Source of the DNA: Nitrospirota bacterium
GTDB taxonomy: Bacteria > Nitrospirota > UBA9217
Reading direction: 5' to 3'
Assembly (NCBI GenBank): GCA_023229435.1
Contig: JALNZF010000001.1
Location: 248,001-312,000 of the forward strand
Length of the DNA: 64,000 bases
The position numbers and the translations under genes were made by a program. This document shows positions 18,502-25,708 of the stretch, piece by piece (the stretch's first letter is position 1; the number at the start of each line of letters is the position of its first letter). The notes below the pieces were generated by a model. That model was not told the DNA's origin. It worked only from the letters and a program-made list of their open reading frames with translations, and ran no database searches.

Positions 18502-19653
18502 TCAGTGATTGAATCTGGACTGCCGAAGAGTAAATAAATAACGATGCCATAGATAAATGCCTATGGCTGTTCCGCTGCTGTTCGTAATAACGTCAATAAA
18601 CTGTGACGTCCTTTCCGGTAAATAAGCCTGAACGATCTCAATGAAAAGACTGGCGCCGATGCCAAGCATCAGGACAATGATCACAACGCGAAGTCGAGAA
18701 ATTCCTCTTTCCGAAAGATACCAGGCAATATAGAACCCGAAGGGAATAAAACCTAAAATATTGATCGCGACATCTCTTGCGTATTTCAGTGTTGGTTGAA
18801 AATCCTCCCAGGGCGGGGTCAACATTTGGCGATGAAGCGGTGCAAAACGTTCCGGGATGATCAGATCGTTACCCTGTCCGGAATGGTCTTTGATGACTGA
18901 ACCGGCTCTCTCATCAAAGCGGTAATAAGCAATCGGCACTCTGTTCCCTGCAGGTGAAAGATCCTTTGTATCACGCCAGGCCGTATAATCCCGCAGAACT
19001 TCTTCAGAAGATAAAACCTGATCATGGATCGCAAGCGTTGCTGCCGTGCCTTGCCATGAACGATTGCCGGTACTTGAATTACCCAGGATGAGACGCCCGG
19101 AAAGCACCTCTCCCGGCTTGAGTATTGAAAAGTGTTGATACTTTTTAACCATTGCGCCGGCAATAGAGAGTGTGGTTCCGTCTTTTCCCGATGCAATAGT
19201 GATGAATTGCGCTTTTCCCCTGGTTAGCGCGTTTTCGAGAGAGATCTCAGCATAATTTCCTGATTGAAAACAAGCATTATTACGGCGGCTTCTGATGATA
19301 AGGTGCTTTTTCCACTGGCCGATCAGCAAACGCTCGCAGGGTTCTCCATCGTCAACAGCAAGAATGATTGGCAGGGACCGCCCCCACTCTTTATCCGGTT
19401 GAACAGCCATCTCGATGGTAAGAGAACCTTGTGCTGACTCATCATTTTGATGCCGGTATACCACCAATGGCGGTGAATAGAGGATGCCCCTGCCGGAAAA
19501 GCGGATGCCTTTCCCGTCTGCAAGCAAGTCGACCTGATTTTCAAAATTGAACTCGCGCGGCCAGAGTCCGGCAAAGAGAATAATTGCAATGACGCAGAGA
19601 CAGATGATCCCGAGATAATGCCGGTTGATATCCAGTAATTGCGAGTCTTTCAC
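18502..19653 (-). CDS. LamG-like domain fused to VanZ-like membrane domain
   Basis: A 383 aa protein. After one N-terminal transmembrane helix (residues about 13-30) comes a concanavalin A/LamG-like beta-sandwich including WQGTAATLAIHDQVLSSEEV and AYYRFDERAGSVIKDHSGQGNDL. The C-terminal 100 residues form a VanZ-like domain with hydrophobic helices (NILGFIPFGFYIAW; IEIVQAYLPERTSQFIDVITN). This fusion is seen in exosortase/EPS contexts; the function is unknown. The start is GTG at 19653 with GTGAGG upstream. It is the only long reverse-strand gene in the EPS half of the window. Confidence 0.8.
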   Translation of the reverse strand: MKDSQLLDINRHYLGIICLCVIAIILFAGLWPREFNFENQVDLLADGKGIRFSGRGILYSPPLVVYRHQNDESAQGSLTIEMAVQPDKEWGRSLPIILAVDDGEPCERLLIGQWKKHLIIRSRRNNACFQSGNYAEISLENALTRGKAQFITIASGKDGTTLSIAGAMVKKYQHFSILKPGEVLSGRLILGNSSTGNRSWQGTAATLAIHDQVLSSEEVLRDYTAWRDTKDLSPAGNRVPIAYYRFDERAGSVIKDHSGQGNDLIIPERFAPLHRQMLTPPWEDFQPTLKYARDVAINILGFIPFGFYIAWYLSERGISRLRVVIIVLMLGIGASLFIEIVQAYLPERTSQFIDVITNSSGTAIGIYLWHRYLFTLRQSRFNH

Positions 19654-19732
19654 GTATGAAACCTCACGAATGAAGTATTAATCGACATAACTATACAGCA
19701 TCAAATGGAGCGGGGCAAGAAAGAAAAGGAAA

Positions 19733-19810
19733 CGTGCCTAAAGTATATTAAAGTGCTCTAAAGTGAGCTGAAGTGAACATCCGAAATTTAGGCATTTTAG
19801 TCACTGTACT
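19733..19810. repeat. CACTTTAG-type short-period repeat, copy B
   Basis: Units such as GTGCCTAAAGT, ATATTAAAGT and GCTCTAAAGT run first, followed by the inverted form TTTAGGCATTTTAGTCACT. The first 26 bases match copy C at 38878 essentially base for base. A GTTCGGAGTTCGGAGTGCGG tract follows at about 19812. The rest of 19654-19895 shows no gene. Confidence 0.75.
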
Positions 19811-19895
19811 TTGTTCGGAGTTCGGAGTGCGGAGGGATGAGGGACCACGGGAAGTGGGACAACGGATGAAGTGATTGGCTAAAAATATCAGCTCA

Positions 19896-20231
19896 TTAAA
19901 TCCAGTAAACGTTATTTCTCATTTCCTCGACCGAATGCGTAAAGAGAAACTTCGTGAGGTGCTTGACTGTTTCGCTGACGGGGAGTTGCTTTGAAAGAAG
20001 TATGCCGAAATGATCCTTTCCGTTCCTCAAATAATCCTTATGAAGTCGATCAAAATCACCGGCATTAAAAGTAAATATCGCTCGATGTTGCGCGACAGCA
20101 TATTCCATTTGCTGGATGTCGGTAAGGCTTTGTTTCTGTACCTCATGGGCGCTGAGAACATCGTAGCCCTTCAGACGCAGGGCCGCAGCGACCTTCTTGT
20201 GAACGTCTTCGTCGAGGTACAGTTTGATCAT
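19896..20231 (-). CDS. DUF5615 PIN-like toxin-type protein
   Basis: A 111 aa protein of the DUF5615 PIN-like family, whose members pair with DUF433 proteins as putative toxin-antitoxin systems. It starts with KLYLDEDVHKKVAAALR, carrying the conserved acidic residues, and continues with IFTFNAGDFDRLH, the second acidic cluster of a PIN-type RNase fold. Its start codon overlaps the stop of the DUF433 gene by one base (TGATG), as expected for a coupled pair. Toxicity is inferred only. Confidence 0.85.
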   Translation of the reverse strand: MIKLYLDEDVHKKVAAALRLKGYDVLSAHEVQKQSLTDIQQMEYAVAQHRAIFTFNAGDFDRLHKDYLRNGKDHFGILLSKQLPVSETVKHLTKFLFTHSVEEMRNNVYWI

Positions 20232-20467
20232 CAGGCAAGCTCGCTGTCTATCTCTTCCTTGTTGTCGAAGTAATAGCTGAGGGCATCGAAAAGCTGGGCA
20301 GGGGTCAGAGTCGGATAGCCTTCGAGGATCTCCTCGATGCTCATCCCGGAGCGGTAGTGATTCACAATCGATGCAACGGGAATTCTCGTGCCCTTGATGA
20401 CGGCCTTGCCTTCATAGGTGGAAGTGCTTTTATCGATATACAAGTGTTGTGTTTGTATGGTTGACAT
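20231..20467 (-). CDS. DUF433 antitoxin-type protein
   Basis: A 78 aa DUF433 family protein. It contains AVIKGTRIPVASIVNHYRSG and EEILEGYPTLTPAQLFDALSYY, the family's helix-turn-helix-like core. It is translated first in a two-gene operon with the DUF5615 partner. AGGAGAA lies just upstream of the ATG, and a clean sigma-70 promoter lies at 20487-20515. It probably neutralises the partner and autoregulates. Confidence 0.87.
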   Translation of the reverse strand: MSTIQTQHLYIDKSTSTYEGKAVIKGTRIPVASIVNHYRSGMSIEEILEGYPTLTPAQLFDALSYYFDNKEEIDSELA

Positions 20468-20486
20468 GACTTATTCTCCTGCGCGA

Positions 20487-20515
20487 ACTATAGCACAGAG
20501 CCTGGCTTCGTTCAA
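20487..20515 (-). promoter_or_regulatory. sigma-70 promoter of the DUF433/DUF5615 operon
   Basis: Reading the reverse strand, TTGAAC (-35, 20515-20510) is separated by 17 bases from TATAGT (-10, 20492-20487). The start codon follows about 20 bases downstream. Confidence 0.65.
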
Positions 20516-20624
20516 GGATATTTTTGCGATTTTTGCAAAGCTTCGTTTAATGAATATAATGGAAAAGGCGTATCGAAGAAAACAGCACTGTATAAAAATA
20601 AATGTTCGCAGTTACCCGATGGTA

Positions 20625-20653
20625 TTGACAGCGGGTGCGATATGGTGTACACT
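20625..20653 (+). promoter_or_regulatory. sigma-70 promoter of the Phd/VapC pair
   Basis: TTGACA at 20625-20630 and TACACT at 20648-20653 are spaced by exactly 17 bases. The palindrome GTGTACAC overlaps the -10 element and could be an antitoxin operator. It lies 27 bases upstream of the antitoxin start. Confidence 0.65.
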
Positions 20654-20679
20654 GGTAGTCACTTGAGGAGGTGGCGGTG

Positions 20680-20919
20680 ATGTTCAAGACAGGCATTAAA
20701 GAAGCGCGTCAGCACTTCACGGAATATCTCTCCAGGGTTGAAAAAGGAGAGGAAATCATAATTACGAAAAGGAACGAACCGATCGCAAGGATCAGCCCCA
20801 TGAAAACGAAGAAGGGGGGAGTGTTGGCGAGCAGGAAGGCGCTCAGAGAATCTCTGCGCGCCAAGGGATTGGCATTGTCCGAAATTGTGCTGGCATCGAG
20901 AAAGCGGGAGGCCTGGTAA
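20680..20919 (+). CDS. Phd/YefM-type antitoxin
   Basis: A 79 aa type II antitoxin of the prevent-host-death family. The IKEARQHFTEYLSRVEKGEE core and IITKRNEPIARISP are typical of Phd/YefM DNA-binding domains. Three in-frame starts lie close together (GTG 20671, GTG 20677, ATG 20680). ATG 20680 has the best spacing from GAGGAG at 20664. The gene ends directly against the PIN toxin start (TAAATG). It likely represses its own promoter. Confidence 0.88.
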   Translation: MFKTGIKEARQHFTEYLSRVEKGEEIIITKRNEPIARISPMKTKKGGVLASRKALRESLRAKGLALSEIVLASRKREAW

Positions 20920-21354
20920 ATGGCGCCTCTGTATGTTGACACCAGCGCACTGGTGAAATTTTATTACCCGGAAGAGAACAGTGACAGGGTGGAAGAACTT
21001 CTTCTCAAGGCTGATCGTGTCTATATTTCGGATTTGACCATGGTCGAAATGGCGTCAGCGCTGACCCAGAAGGTGCGCACCGGCGATTTGAGCAAACGAG
21101 CGGAAACGGTGATCTGGACGGCATTTCTCGATGACATGCACGTCGGTACGGTGGAGATGGTGCATCTTCTCGAAAGACATCATTTCAAGGCGGTCGATAT
21201 TATCCGCGAGTTTGGCGGGAAACACGGGATAAAGACCCTGGACGCACTTCACCTGTCCATAGCACACGGTTTACAGGATGCTTCTTTTCTTTGTTCGGAT
21301 AAAATCCTTCTCCGTATTGCCGCTGCAATGGGAATAACAACCGCACACTTGTGA
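20920..21354 (+). CDS. PIN domain toxin (VapC-like)
   Basis: A 144 aa PIN-domain ribonuclease-type toxin. LYVDTSALVKFYYPEE carries the first catalytic Asp, VEMASAL gives the conserved Glu, and TLDALHLSIA gives the third acidic position. It forms a bicistronic pair with the Phd-type antitoxin, with zero-base spacing. PIN toxins usually cleave tRNA or rRNA; the target here is unknown. Confidence 0.87.
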   Translation: MAPLYVDTSALVKFYYPEENSDRVEELLLKADRVYISDLTMVEMASALTQKVRTGDLSKRAETVIWTAFLDDMHVGTVEMVHLLERHHFKAVDIIREFGGKHGIKTLDALHLSIAHGLQDASFLCSDKILLRIAAAMGITTAHL

Positions 21355-21518
21355 GCGTGGGCGGAAAATATATCGGCGCCACTGCAAGTTCGGAGTTGGG
21401 AGAAGGGGAATGGCTTGCAAGCCTGCAAGCTTTCACGCTGACAAGCAACTGATGCGGCTTGGCGGTTAAAGATAAGTTTACAACGAGATCGCGAAGTCAG
21501 TTCATCCGGCCCAAATTA

Positions 21519-21559
21519 ACATATCACCTATTGACATATCACTCAATGTGATATATATT
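21519..21559 (+). promoter_or_regulatory. promoter with palindromic operator for the RHH/PIN pair
   Basis: TTGACA (21531-21536) and TATATT (21554-21559) are 17 bases apart. The spacer is filled by a perfect inverted repeat, ATATCAC-TCAAT-GTGATAT (21536-21554). A further direct half-site ACATATCAC begins at 21519. Binding of the ribbon-helix-helix antitoxin here would block RNA polymerase. The start codon follows within a few bases of the -10, so the transcript is probably nearly leaderless. Confidence 0.65.
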
Positions 21560-21566
21560 AAATGTC

Positions 21567-21824
21567 ATGAAAACGCTTAAGAAAAAACCGATTCAAATGT
21601 ATATCGAACCCGGGCAGGATGCGGCCCTGACGGTCCTGGCAAGGAAGCGGGGCGTGTCCAAGACCGAGTTGATAAGGGAAAGCATCCGGAAATATCTGAC
21701 TGCGCTCCCGCTTGAAGAGGACCCGGCCATGGGCCTCGTCGGCCTCGGGAATTCCGGCAAAAGCGACGTCTCAGAGCTGCATGATACCTACCTTGTCAAG
21801 TACGCCAAGGCAGTCCGGAAATGA
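21567..21824 (+). CDS. ribbon-helix-helix antitoxin
   Basis: An 85 aa CopG/RHH-type protein. PIQMYIEPGQDAALTVLA forms the DNA-contacting beta strand and first helix, and GVSKTELIRESIRKYL the second helix. The C-terminal tail is acidic and probably wraps the toxin. It overlaps the PIN gene by four bases (ATGA). The palindromic operator in its promoter fits autorepression. Confidence 0.86.
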   Translation: MKTLKKKPIQMYIEPGQDAALTVLARKRGVSKTELIRESIRKYLTALPLEEDPAMGLVGLGNSGKSDVSELHDTYLVKYAKAVRK

Positions 21825-22237
21825 TGTCCCTCGAAGTAATATTCGTGGACGCCAGCGCGTGGATTGCTCTGGCGGACAGGGACGATGCAAATCACAAAAA
21901 AGCCGCGGCTGTTTATCCATCTCTTCTCACAGAGAATATTCGCTTGATAACGAGCAATTTCGTGATTGCCGAAACCTATATCGTACTTTTGAAGGAATTG
22001 GGCCACGCGGCGGCCATTTCTTTTCTGGAAAGGGTGAAAACGAGTCCGAGAATAACGCGTGTTTACTCGACCGAGGACCTCGAATCGGAAGCCCAGACTA
22101 TGCTGGGCAAATACCGCGATCAAGATTTCAGCTATGCAGACGCGGTCAGTTTTACCATCATGAAGCGGCAAAAAATAATAAAAGCCTTTGCTTACGACAA
22201 GCATTTTCTTTCCGCGGGTTTTATTGTTGTTTCGTAA
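21821..22237 (+). CDS. PIN domain toxin
   Basis: A 138 aa PIN-domain protein. IFVDASAWIALADRDD gives the first Asp, VIAETYIVLL the conserved Glu, and FSYADAVSFTIM the third acidic cluster. It is translationally coupled to the RHH antitoxin by ATGA overlap. It is distinct in sequence from the PIN proteins at 20920 and 22619, so these are not recent duplicates. Confidence 0.87.
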   Translation: MMSLEVIFVDASAWIALADRDDANHKKAAAVYPSLLTENIRLITSNFVIAETYIVLLKELGHAAAISFLERVKTSPRITRVYSTEDLESEAQTMLGKYRDQDFSYADAVSFTIMKRQKIIKAFAYDKHFLSAGFIVVS

Positions 22238-22324
22238 AGAGCGGTTCCTCGCCTGATAAAATGGCCGGTCCCTTATCATTCTCGGGCAGGCTCCGGCTCA
22301 CGGGAGCAATAGATTACTTCATTC

Positions 22325-22353
22325 TTGAATTTCACGTAAATACGTGATATCGT
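22325..22353 (+). promoter_or_regulatory. promoter with palindromic operator for the third antitoxin/PIN pair
   Basis: TTGAAT (22325-22330) and TATCGT (22348-22353) are 17 bases apart. The spacer holds a perfect palindrome, TCACGTA-AA-TACGTGA (22332-22347). The layout is the same as at 21531-21559 but the operator sequence is different, suggesting each antitoxin reads its own site. Confidence 0.6.
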
Positions 22354-22386
22354 ATTTTTCATGAGTGAAGAAAGGAGCAGGTATCC

Positions 22387-22629
22387 ATGGAAAGACAGAA
22401 TGTGACGCTTTCTCTACCCAAAGCGCTTCTGAAGAAGGCAAAGGCGTTTGCGGCAAAAAAAGACAAGTCTCTCAGCATGCTGTTAAAAGAATCCCTTGAA
22501 GACAAGATAGGAGAGGCTACCGGTTATAACAAGGCGCGAGAACGACAGCTGGGCGTGCTTCAGCGTGGATTAGACCTCGGCACAAAAGGCCGGATATCGA
22601 TATCCCGGGAAGAACTGCATGCCAGATAG
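22387..22629 (+). CDS. antitoxin-type small protein (RHH/DUF6364-like)
   Basis: An 80 aa basic protein. RQNVTLSLPKALLKKAKAFA resembles the strand and first helix of ribbon-helix-helix antitoxins, and KSLSMLLKESLEDKIGEA the second helix. GAAAGGAG lies upstream of the start. It overlaps the next PIN gene by 11 bases. The family name is tentative, but the antitoxin role is strongly suggested by position. Confidence 0.8.
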   Translation: MERQNVTLSLPKALLKKAKAFAAKKDKSLSMLLKESLEDKIGEATGYNKARERQLGVLQRGLDLGTKGRISISREELHAR

Positions 22630-23056
22630 CAGGATCTTTCTCGATACCAATATTCTCATTTATGCGTATGACGTTTCGGCAAAGAATAAACACGAAGTGG
22701 CGAGGGATATTCTGCTGGATCTGTGGGATTCAGGTCGCGGAGTTCTCAGCACGCAGGTCCTTCAGGAATTTTATGTCATGGCAACGCAGAAAATCGCATT
22801 GCCATTGGATGCAAAATCAGCGCGAGAAATCGTGGATGATCTTTTGCGCTGGGACGTCGTGGTAAATGACGGAGATATTATCAGGAAGGCCATTGATCTT
22901 CATGAACGGCATAAGCTTTCTTTTTGGGACGCGATGATCGTTGAGGCCGCGCATAGAGGAGGCGCCAGGATCCTTTTGTCGGAGGATCTCTCACATGGCC
23001 GGACCTTGAGTGGCGTTAAAATACAAAATCCCTTTTTAGCGTCTGTATCCCGATGA
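22619..23056 (+). CDS. PIN domain toxin
   Basis: A 145 aa PIN-domain protein. IFLDTNILIYAYDVS gives the first Asp, LQEFYVMATQ the conserved Glu, and LSFWDAMIVEAA the third acidic position. LLSEDLSHG carries the final acidic residue. It overlaps the antitoxin gene. It is the last member of the toxin-antitoxin run and is followed by 322 bases without a convincing gene. Confidence 0.87.
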   Translation: MPDSRIFLDTNILIYAYDVSAKNKHEVARDILLDLWDSGRGVLSTQVLQEFYVMATQKIALPLDAKSAREIVDDLLRWDVVVNDGDIIRKAIDLHERHKLSFWDAMIVEAAHRGGARILLSEDLSHGRTLSGVKIQNPFLASVSR

Positions 23057-23378
23057 TTCCGCGCTGCTTCAGACAGCCTTGGAATATTCCTTATATACCA
23101 CTCCTCAACGAGAAGCGTTCGTTATTACTCAAATGAAAGATATTTTTAGCCACTCAATAAACACATTCCACGCAAAATGGGGAAAATAAATCTCGCCGCG
23201 GCCTATGAAAGAAAAGCGGCCACTTGGGAATTCCGCAGAGCTCGCAGAGAAAGGCCAGATCATGAGGATTTAACTCAAGATCAAACCTTAGCGTTCTTTG
23301 CGAGAGACGCCTCTTATCTCGGCCTGCCCCGTCTTCAGCGGGGTTTATCGGATAAAGGAAGGTACAAGGTAGAATAGT
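23057..23378. other. intergenic region between TA island and exosortase
   Basis: No convincing gene is seen. An open frame at 23177-23377 is not credible, because it covers a CGCAGAGCTCGCAGAG short-period repeat related to the CCACAGAG type. CTGCCCC and GGGG flank TCTTCAGC at 23325-23343, forming a small hairpin. A GGAAGG ribosome binding site precedes the exosortase start. Confidence 0.5.
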
Positions 23379-24275
23379 ATGAGCAACAACCTAAGCAATA
23401 ATACGTTACCTCTCAATGAGAGGTGGTATTTGAACAGAAATTGGCAATTTCTGTTATTCAATGTAGCATTCATGATCACATTCTTTGGTCCGCTTCGGGA
23501 ACTTGCGCTGACTTCCTGGCGAAATGAATATTATACCTATATCCCGTTCATCCCGTTCATCAGCGCGTATTTGATCCATGACGACCGGCAAAATATTTTC
23601 TCGCGTCAGGAGTACTCGCTTATCCCAGGGCTCGCACTCATTGGCATCAGCGGCCTGCTTCTGTATGTGGTTCATGCCCATGCCTCTTGTGCGGGGAGCG
23701 ATGACCGCCTGTCGATCACCACTTTTTTATTGATTATGCTCTGGACCGGAGGGTTCACGCTCTTCTATGGGATTGGAACCCTGAAGGCGGCGGCGTTTCC
23801 GCTGTTGTTCCTGCTCTTTGCCGTGCCGATCCCGAACATTGCACTGGAGAAAGCAATTTCCCTTCTCCAGATAGGCTCCGCCGAGGTCGCTTACTGGCTC
23901 CTGCACGCGACCGGCATGCCGCTCGCGAGGGATGGTTTTGTTTTCCATTTGTCGAAGATGGATATCGAGGTCGCGCCGCAATGCAGCGGGATACGATCAT
24001 CGCTTTCCCTTGTTATTACCGGCGTCCTTGCGGCTTATTTCTTTCTGAGAACAGGCTGGGCAAGGGCCCTCCTGATGCTGTCGTTAGTGCCTATTGCCAT
24101 TCTGAAGAACGGGATCAGGATCGCAACTCTTGCCATCCTCGCGATCTACTGGGACGAGAAGATCCTCTCGAGCGATCTGCATCATAAAGGGGGAATTGTC
24201 TTTTTTATCTTTGCGCTTCTCATAGCAGGGGCGGTCATTGTATTGCTCAGAAAAATGGAGAGCCGCAAAAAATGA
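23379..24275 (+). CDS. exosortase (PEP-CTERM sorting transpeptidase)
   Basis: A 298 aa polytopic membrane protein of the exosortase/archaeosortase family, which cleaves PEP-CTERM proteins and probably attaches them to a glycan or lipid. About eight hydrophobic helices are visible. The catalytic triad is readable: Cys202 in APQCSGIRSS, Arg247 in LKNGIRIA, and His268 or His269 in LHHKGG. No fused EpsI domain follows. It sits just upstream of a UDP-sugar dehydrogenase and prsK, as in XrtA-type loci. Candidate substrates in this window are encoded at 13749 and 30492. Confidence 0.92.
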   Translation: MSNNLSNNTLPLNERWYLNRNWQFLLFNVAFMITFFGPLRELALTSWRNEYYTYIPFIPFISAYLIHDDRQNIFSRQEYSLIPGLALIGISGLLLYVVHAHASCAGSDDRLSITTFLLIMLWTGGFTLFYGIGTLKAAAFPLLFLLFAVPIPNIALEKAISLLQIGSAEVAYWLLHATGMPLARDGFVFHLSKMDIEVAPQCSGIRSSLSLVITGVLAAYFFLRTGWARALLMLSLVPIAILKNGIRIATLAILAIYWDEKILSSDLHHKGGIVFFIFALLIAGAVIVLLRKMESRKK

Positions 24276-24300
24276 GTTAAAATTGAAATTTAATGCTTAA

Positions 24301-24357
24301 CCACAGAGAACACAGAGAAGAAATCTCAATATTCTAATAGCTCTGTGAACTCTGTGG
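24301..24357. repeat. CCACAGAG inverted short-period repeat
   Basis: CCACAGAGAACACAGAG (24301-24317) is mirrored by CTCTGTGAACTCTGTGG (24341-24357) with two mismatches, giving a 17 bp imperfect stem and a 23-base loop. It sits between exosortase and the sugar dehydrogenase gene. Confidence 0.75.
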
Positions 24358-24398
24358 TAAATATTAACAAAACGACACTATAATAAAGGAGATTCGCA

Positions 24399-25706
24399 AT
24401 GGTACTTCTGGACAAAATCAAAAAGCGCAGCGCAACAGTGGGTGTTATCGGACTTGGCTATGTCGGCCTCCCGCTTGTCATCCAGTTTGTGAAGGCGGGG
24501 TACAAGTCGATCGGGTTCGACGTTGATTCTGAAAAGATCAAGTACCTGGATGCGGGGAAGACCTACATCAAACACATCCCCGTTGAAGAGGTAAGGCTGC
24601 TCAAAGGGAATGCCGGTTTTACAGCCACGACTGACTTTTCATTGCTGAGGAAGACGGACTGCATCATCATCTGTGTCCCGACACCGCTGGGCAAGCATCA
24701 CGAGCCGGACCTTTCCTTTGTGCTGGACACGACAAGGATGGTGGCAAAGTATCTCCGCAAGGGCCAGCTTATCGTGCTCGAATCAACGACCTATCCGGGA
24801 ACGACGGATGAGGACATGCGGACGATACTTGAACAAAAAGGGCTGAAAGCGGGAAAGGATTTCCATCTCGCGTTCTCACCGGAACGGGAAGACCCTAATA
24901 ATAAAGAATATTCAACCAGCACCATCCCCAAGGTGGTGGGCGGTTTTACGCCATCCTGTCTTGAAGCCGCGAAGGCCCTGTATGACTCCGTTGTTGTCCG
25001 GACCGTGACCGTTTCATCAACAAAGGCCGCGGAAGCCACGAAACTGCTCGAAAATATCTACCGCTCAGTGAACATCGCGATGATCAATGAGCTCAAAATG
25101 ATCTTTGACCGGATGGGCATCGACATCTGGGAGGTGATCGAGGCGGCGAAGACCAAACCGTTTGGCTTTCAAGCTTTTTATCCAGGCCCCGGACTGGGCG
25201 GACACTGCATTCCCATAGACCCGTTCTATCTTACCTGGAAGGCCCGGGAGCTGGGTCATCATACGAAATTCATCGAACTGGCCGGAGAGATCAACACGCA
25301 CATGCCGTATTATGTGGTAGAGAAGGTCACTAACGCGCTGAATGACAGAAAGAAGACCATCCGTTCATCCCGGGTCCTGGTGCTCGGCCTTGCCTATAAG
25401 AAGGACATTGACGACACGCGGGAGTCGCCGTCCCTTAAGCTTATCGAGCTTTTGATGGAGAAGGGCGCGCAGGTTGATTTTAATGACCCCTATATCCCGC
25501 GTACGAAAAAAATGCGCCACTACGATCTCAAAAAGAATTCCGTTCCGCTGACCAAGGAATCGCTTAAGAAGTATGACTGCGTTATCATCGCCACGGATCA
25601 TTCCTGCTACGATTATGATTTCATTCTCAAACACGCGTCGCTGGTCGTGGACACCCGGAATGCCACGAACGGTTTTAAAAATAATCGATCAGTGGTTAAG
25701 GCATAA
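24399..25706 (+). CDS. UDP-N-acetylsugar / UDP-sugar 6-dehydrogenase
   Basis: A 435 aa nucleotide sugar dehydrogenase that oxidises the C6 hydroxyl of a UDP-sugar to a carboxylate using two NAD+. VIGLGYVGLP at residue about 12 is the NAD-binding loop, KLLENIYRSVNIA the middle domain, and GGHCIPIDPFY carries the catalytic Cys near residue 268. VLGLAYKKDIDDTRESPS marks the C-terminal domain. It resembles the WbpA/TviB/WecC group more than plain UDP-glucose dehydrogenase. It is preceded by a strong AAAGGAG. It would supply a uronic acid donor for the EPS. Confidence 0.9.
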   Translation: MVLLDKIKKRSATVGVIGLGYVGLPLVIQFVKAGYKSIGFDVDSEKIKYLDAGKTYIKHIPVEEVRLLKGNAGFTATTDFSLLRKTDCIIICVPTPLGKHHEPDLSFVLDTTRMVAKYLRKGQLIVLESTTYPGTTDEDMRTILEQKGLKAGKDFHLAFSPEREDPNNKEYSTSTIPKVVGGFTPSCLEAAKALYDSVVVRTVTVSSTKAAEATKLLENIYRSVNIAMINELKMIFDRMGIDIWEVIEAAKTKPFGFQAFYPGPGLGGHCIPIDPFYLTWKARELGHHTKFIELAGEINTHMPYYVVEKVTNALNDRKKTIRSSRVLVLGLAYKKDIDDTRESPSLKLIELLMEKGAQVDFNDPYIPRTKKMRHYDLKKNSVPLTKESLKKYDCVIIATDHSCYDYDFILKHASLVVDTRNATNGFKNNRSVVKA

Positions 25707-25708
25707 CC

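Noticed and set aside
23177..23377. 66-codon open frame upstream of exosortase
   Set aside because: It covers a CGCAGAGCTCGCAGAG short-period repeat and has no ribosome binding site or protein-like pattern.
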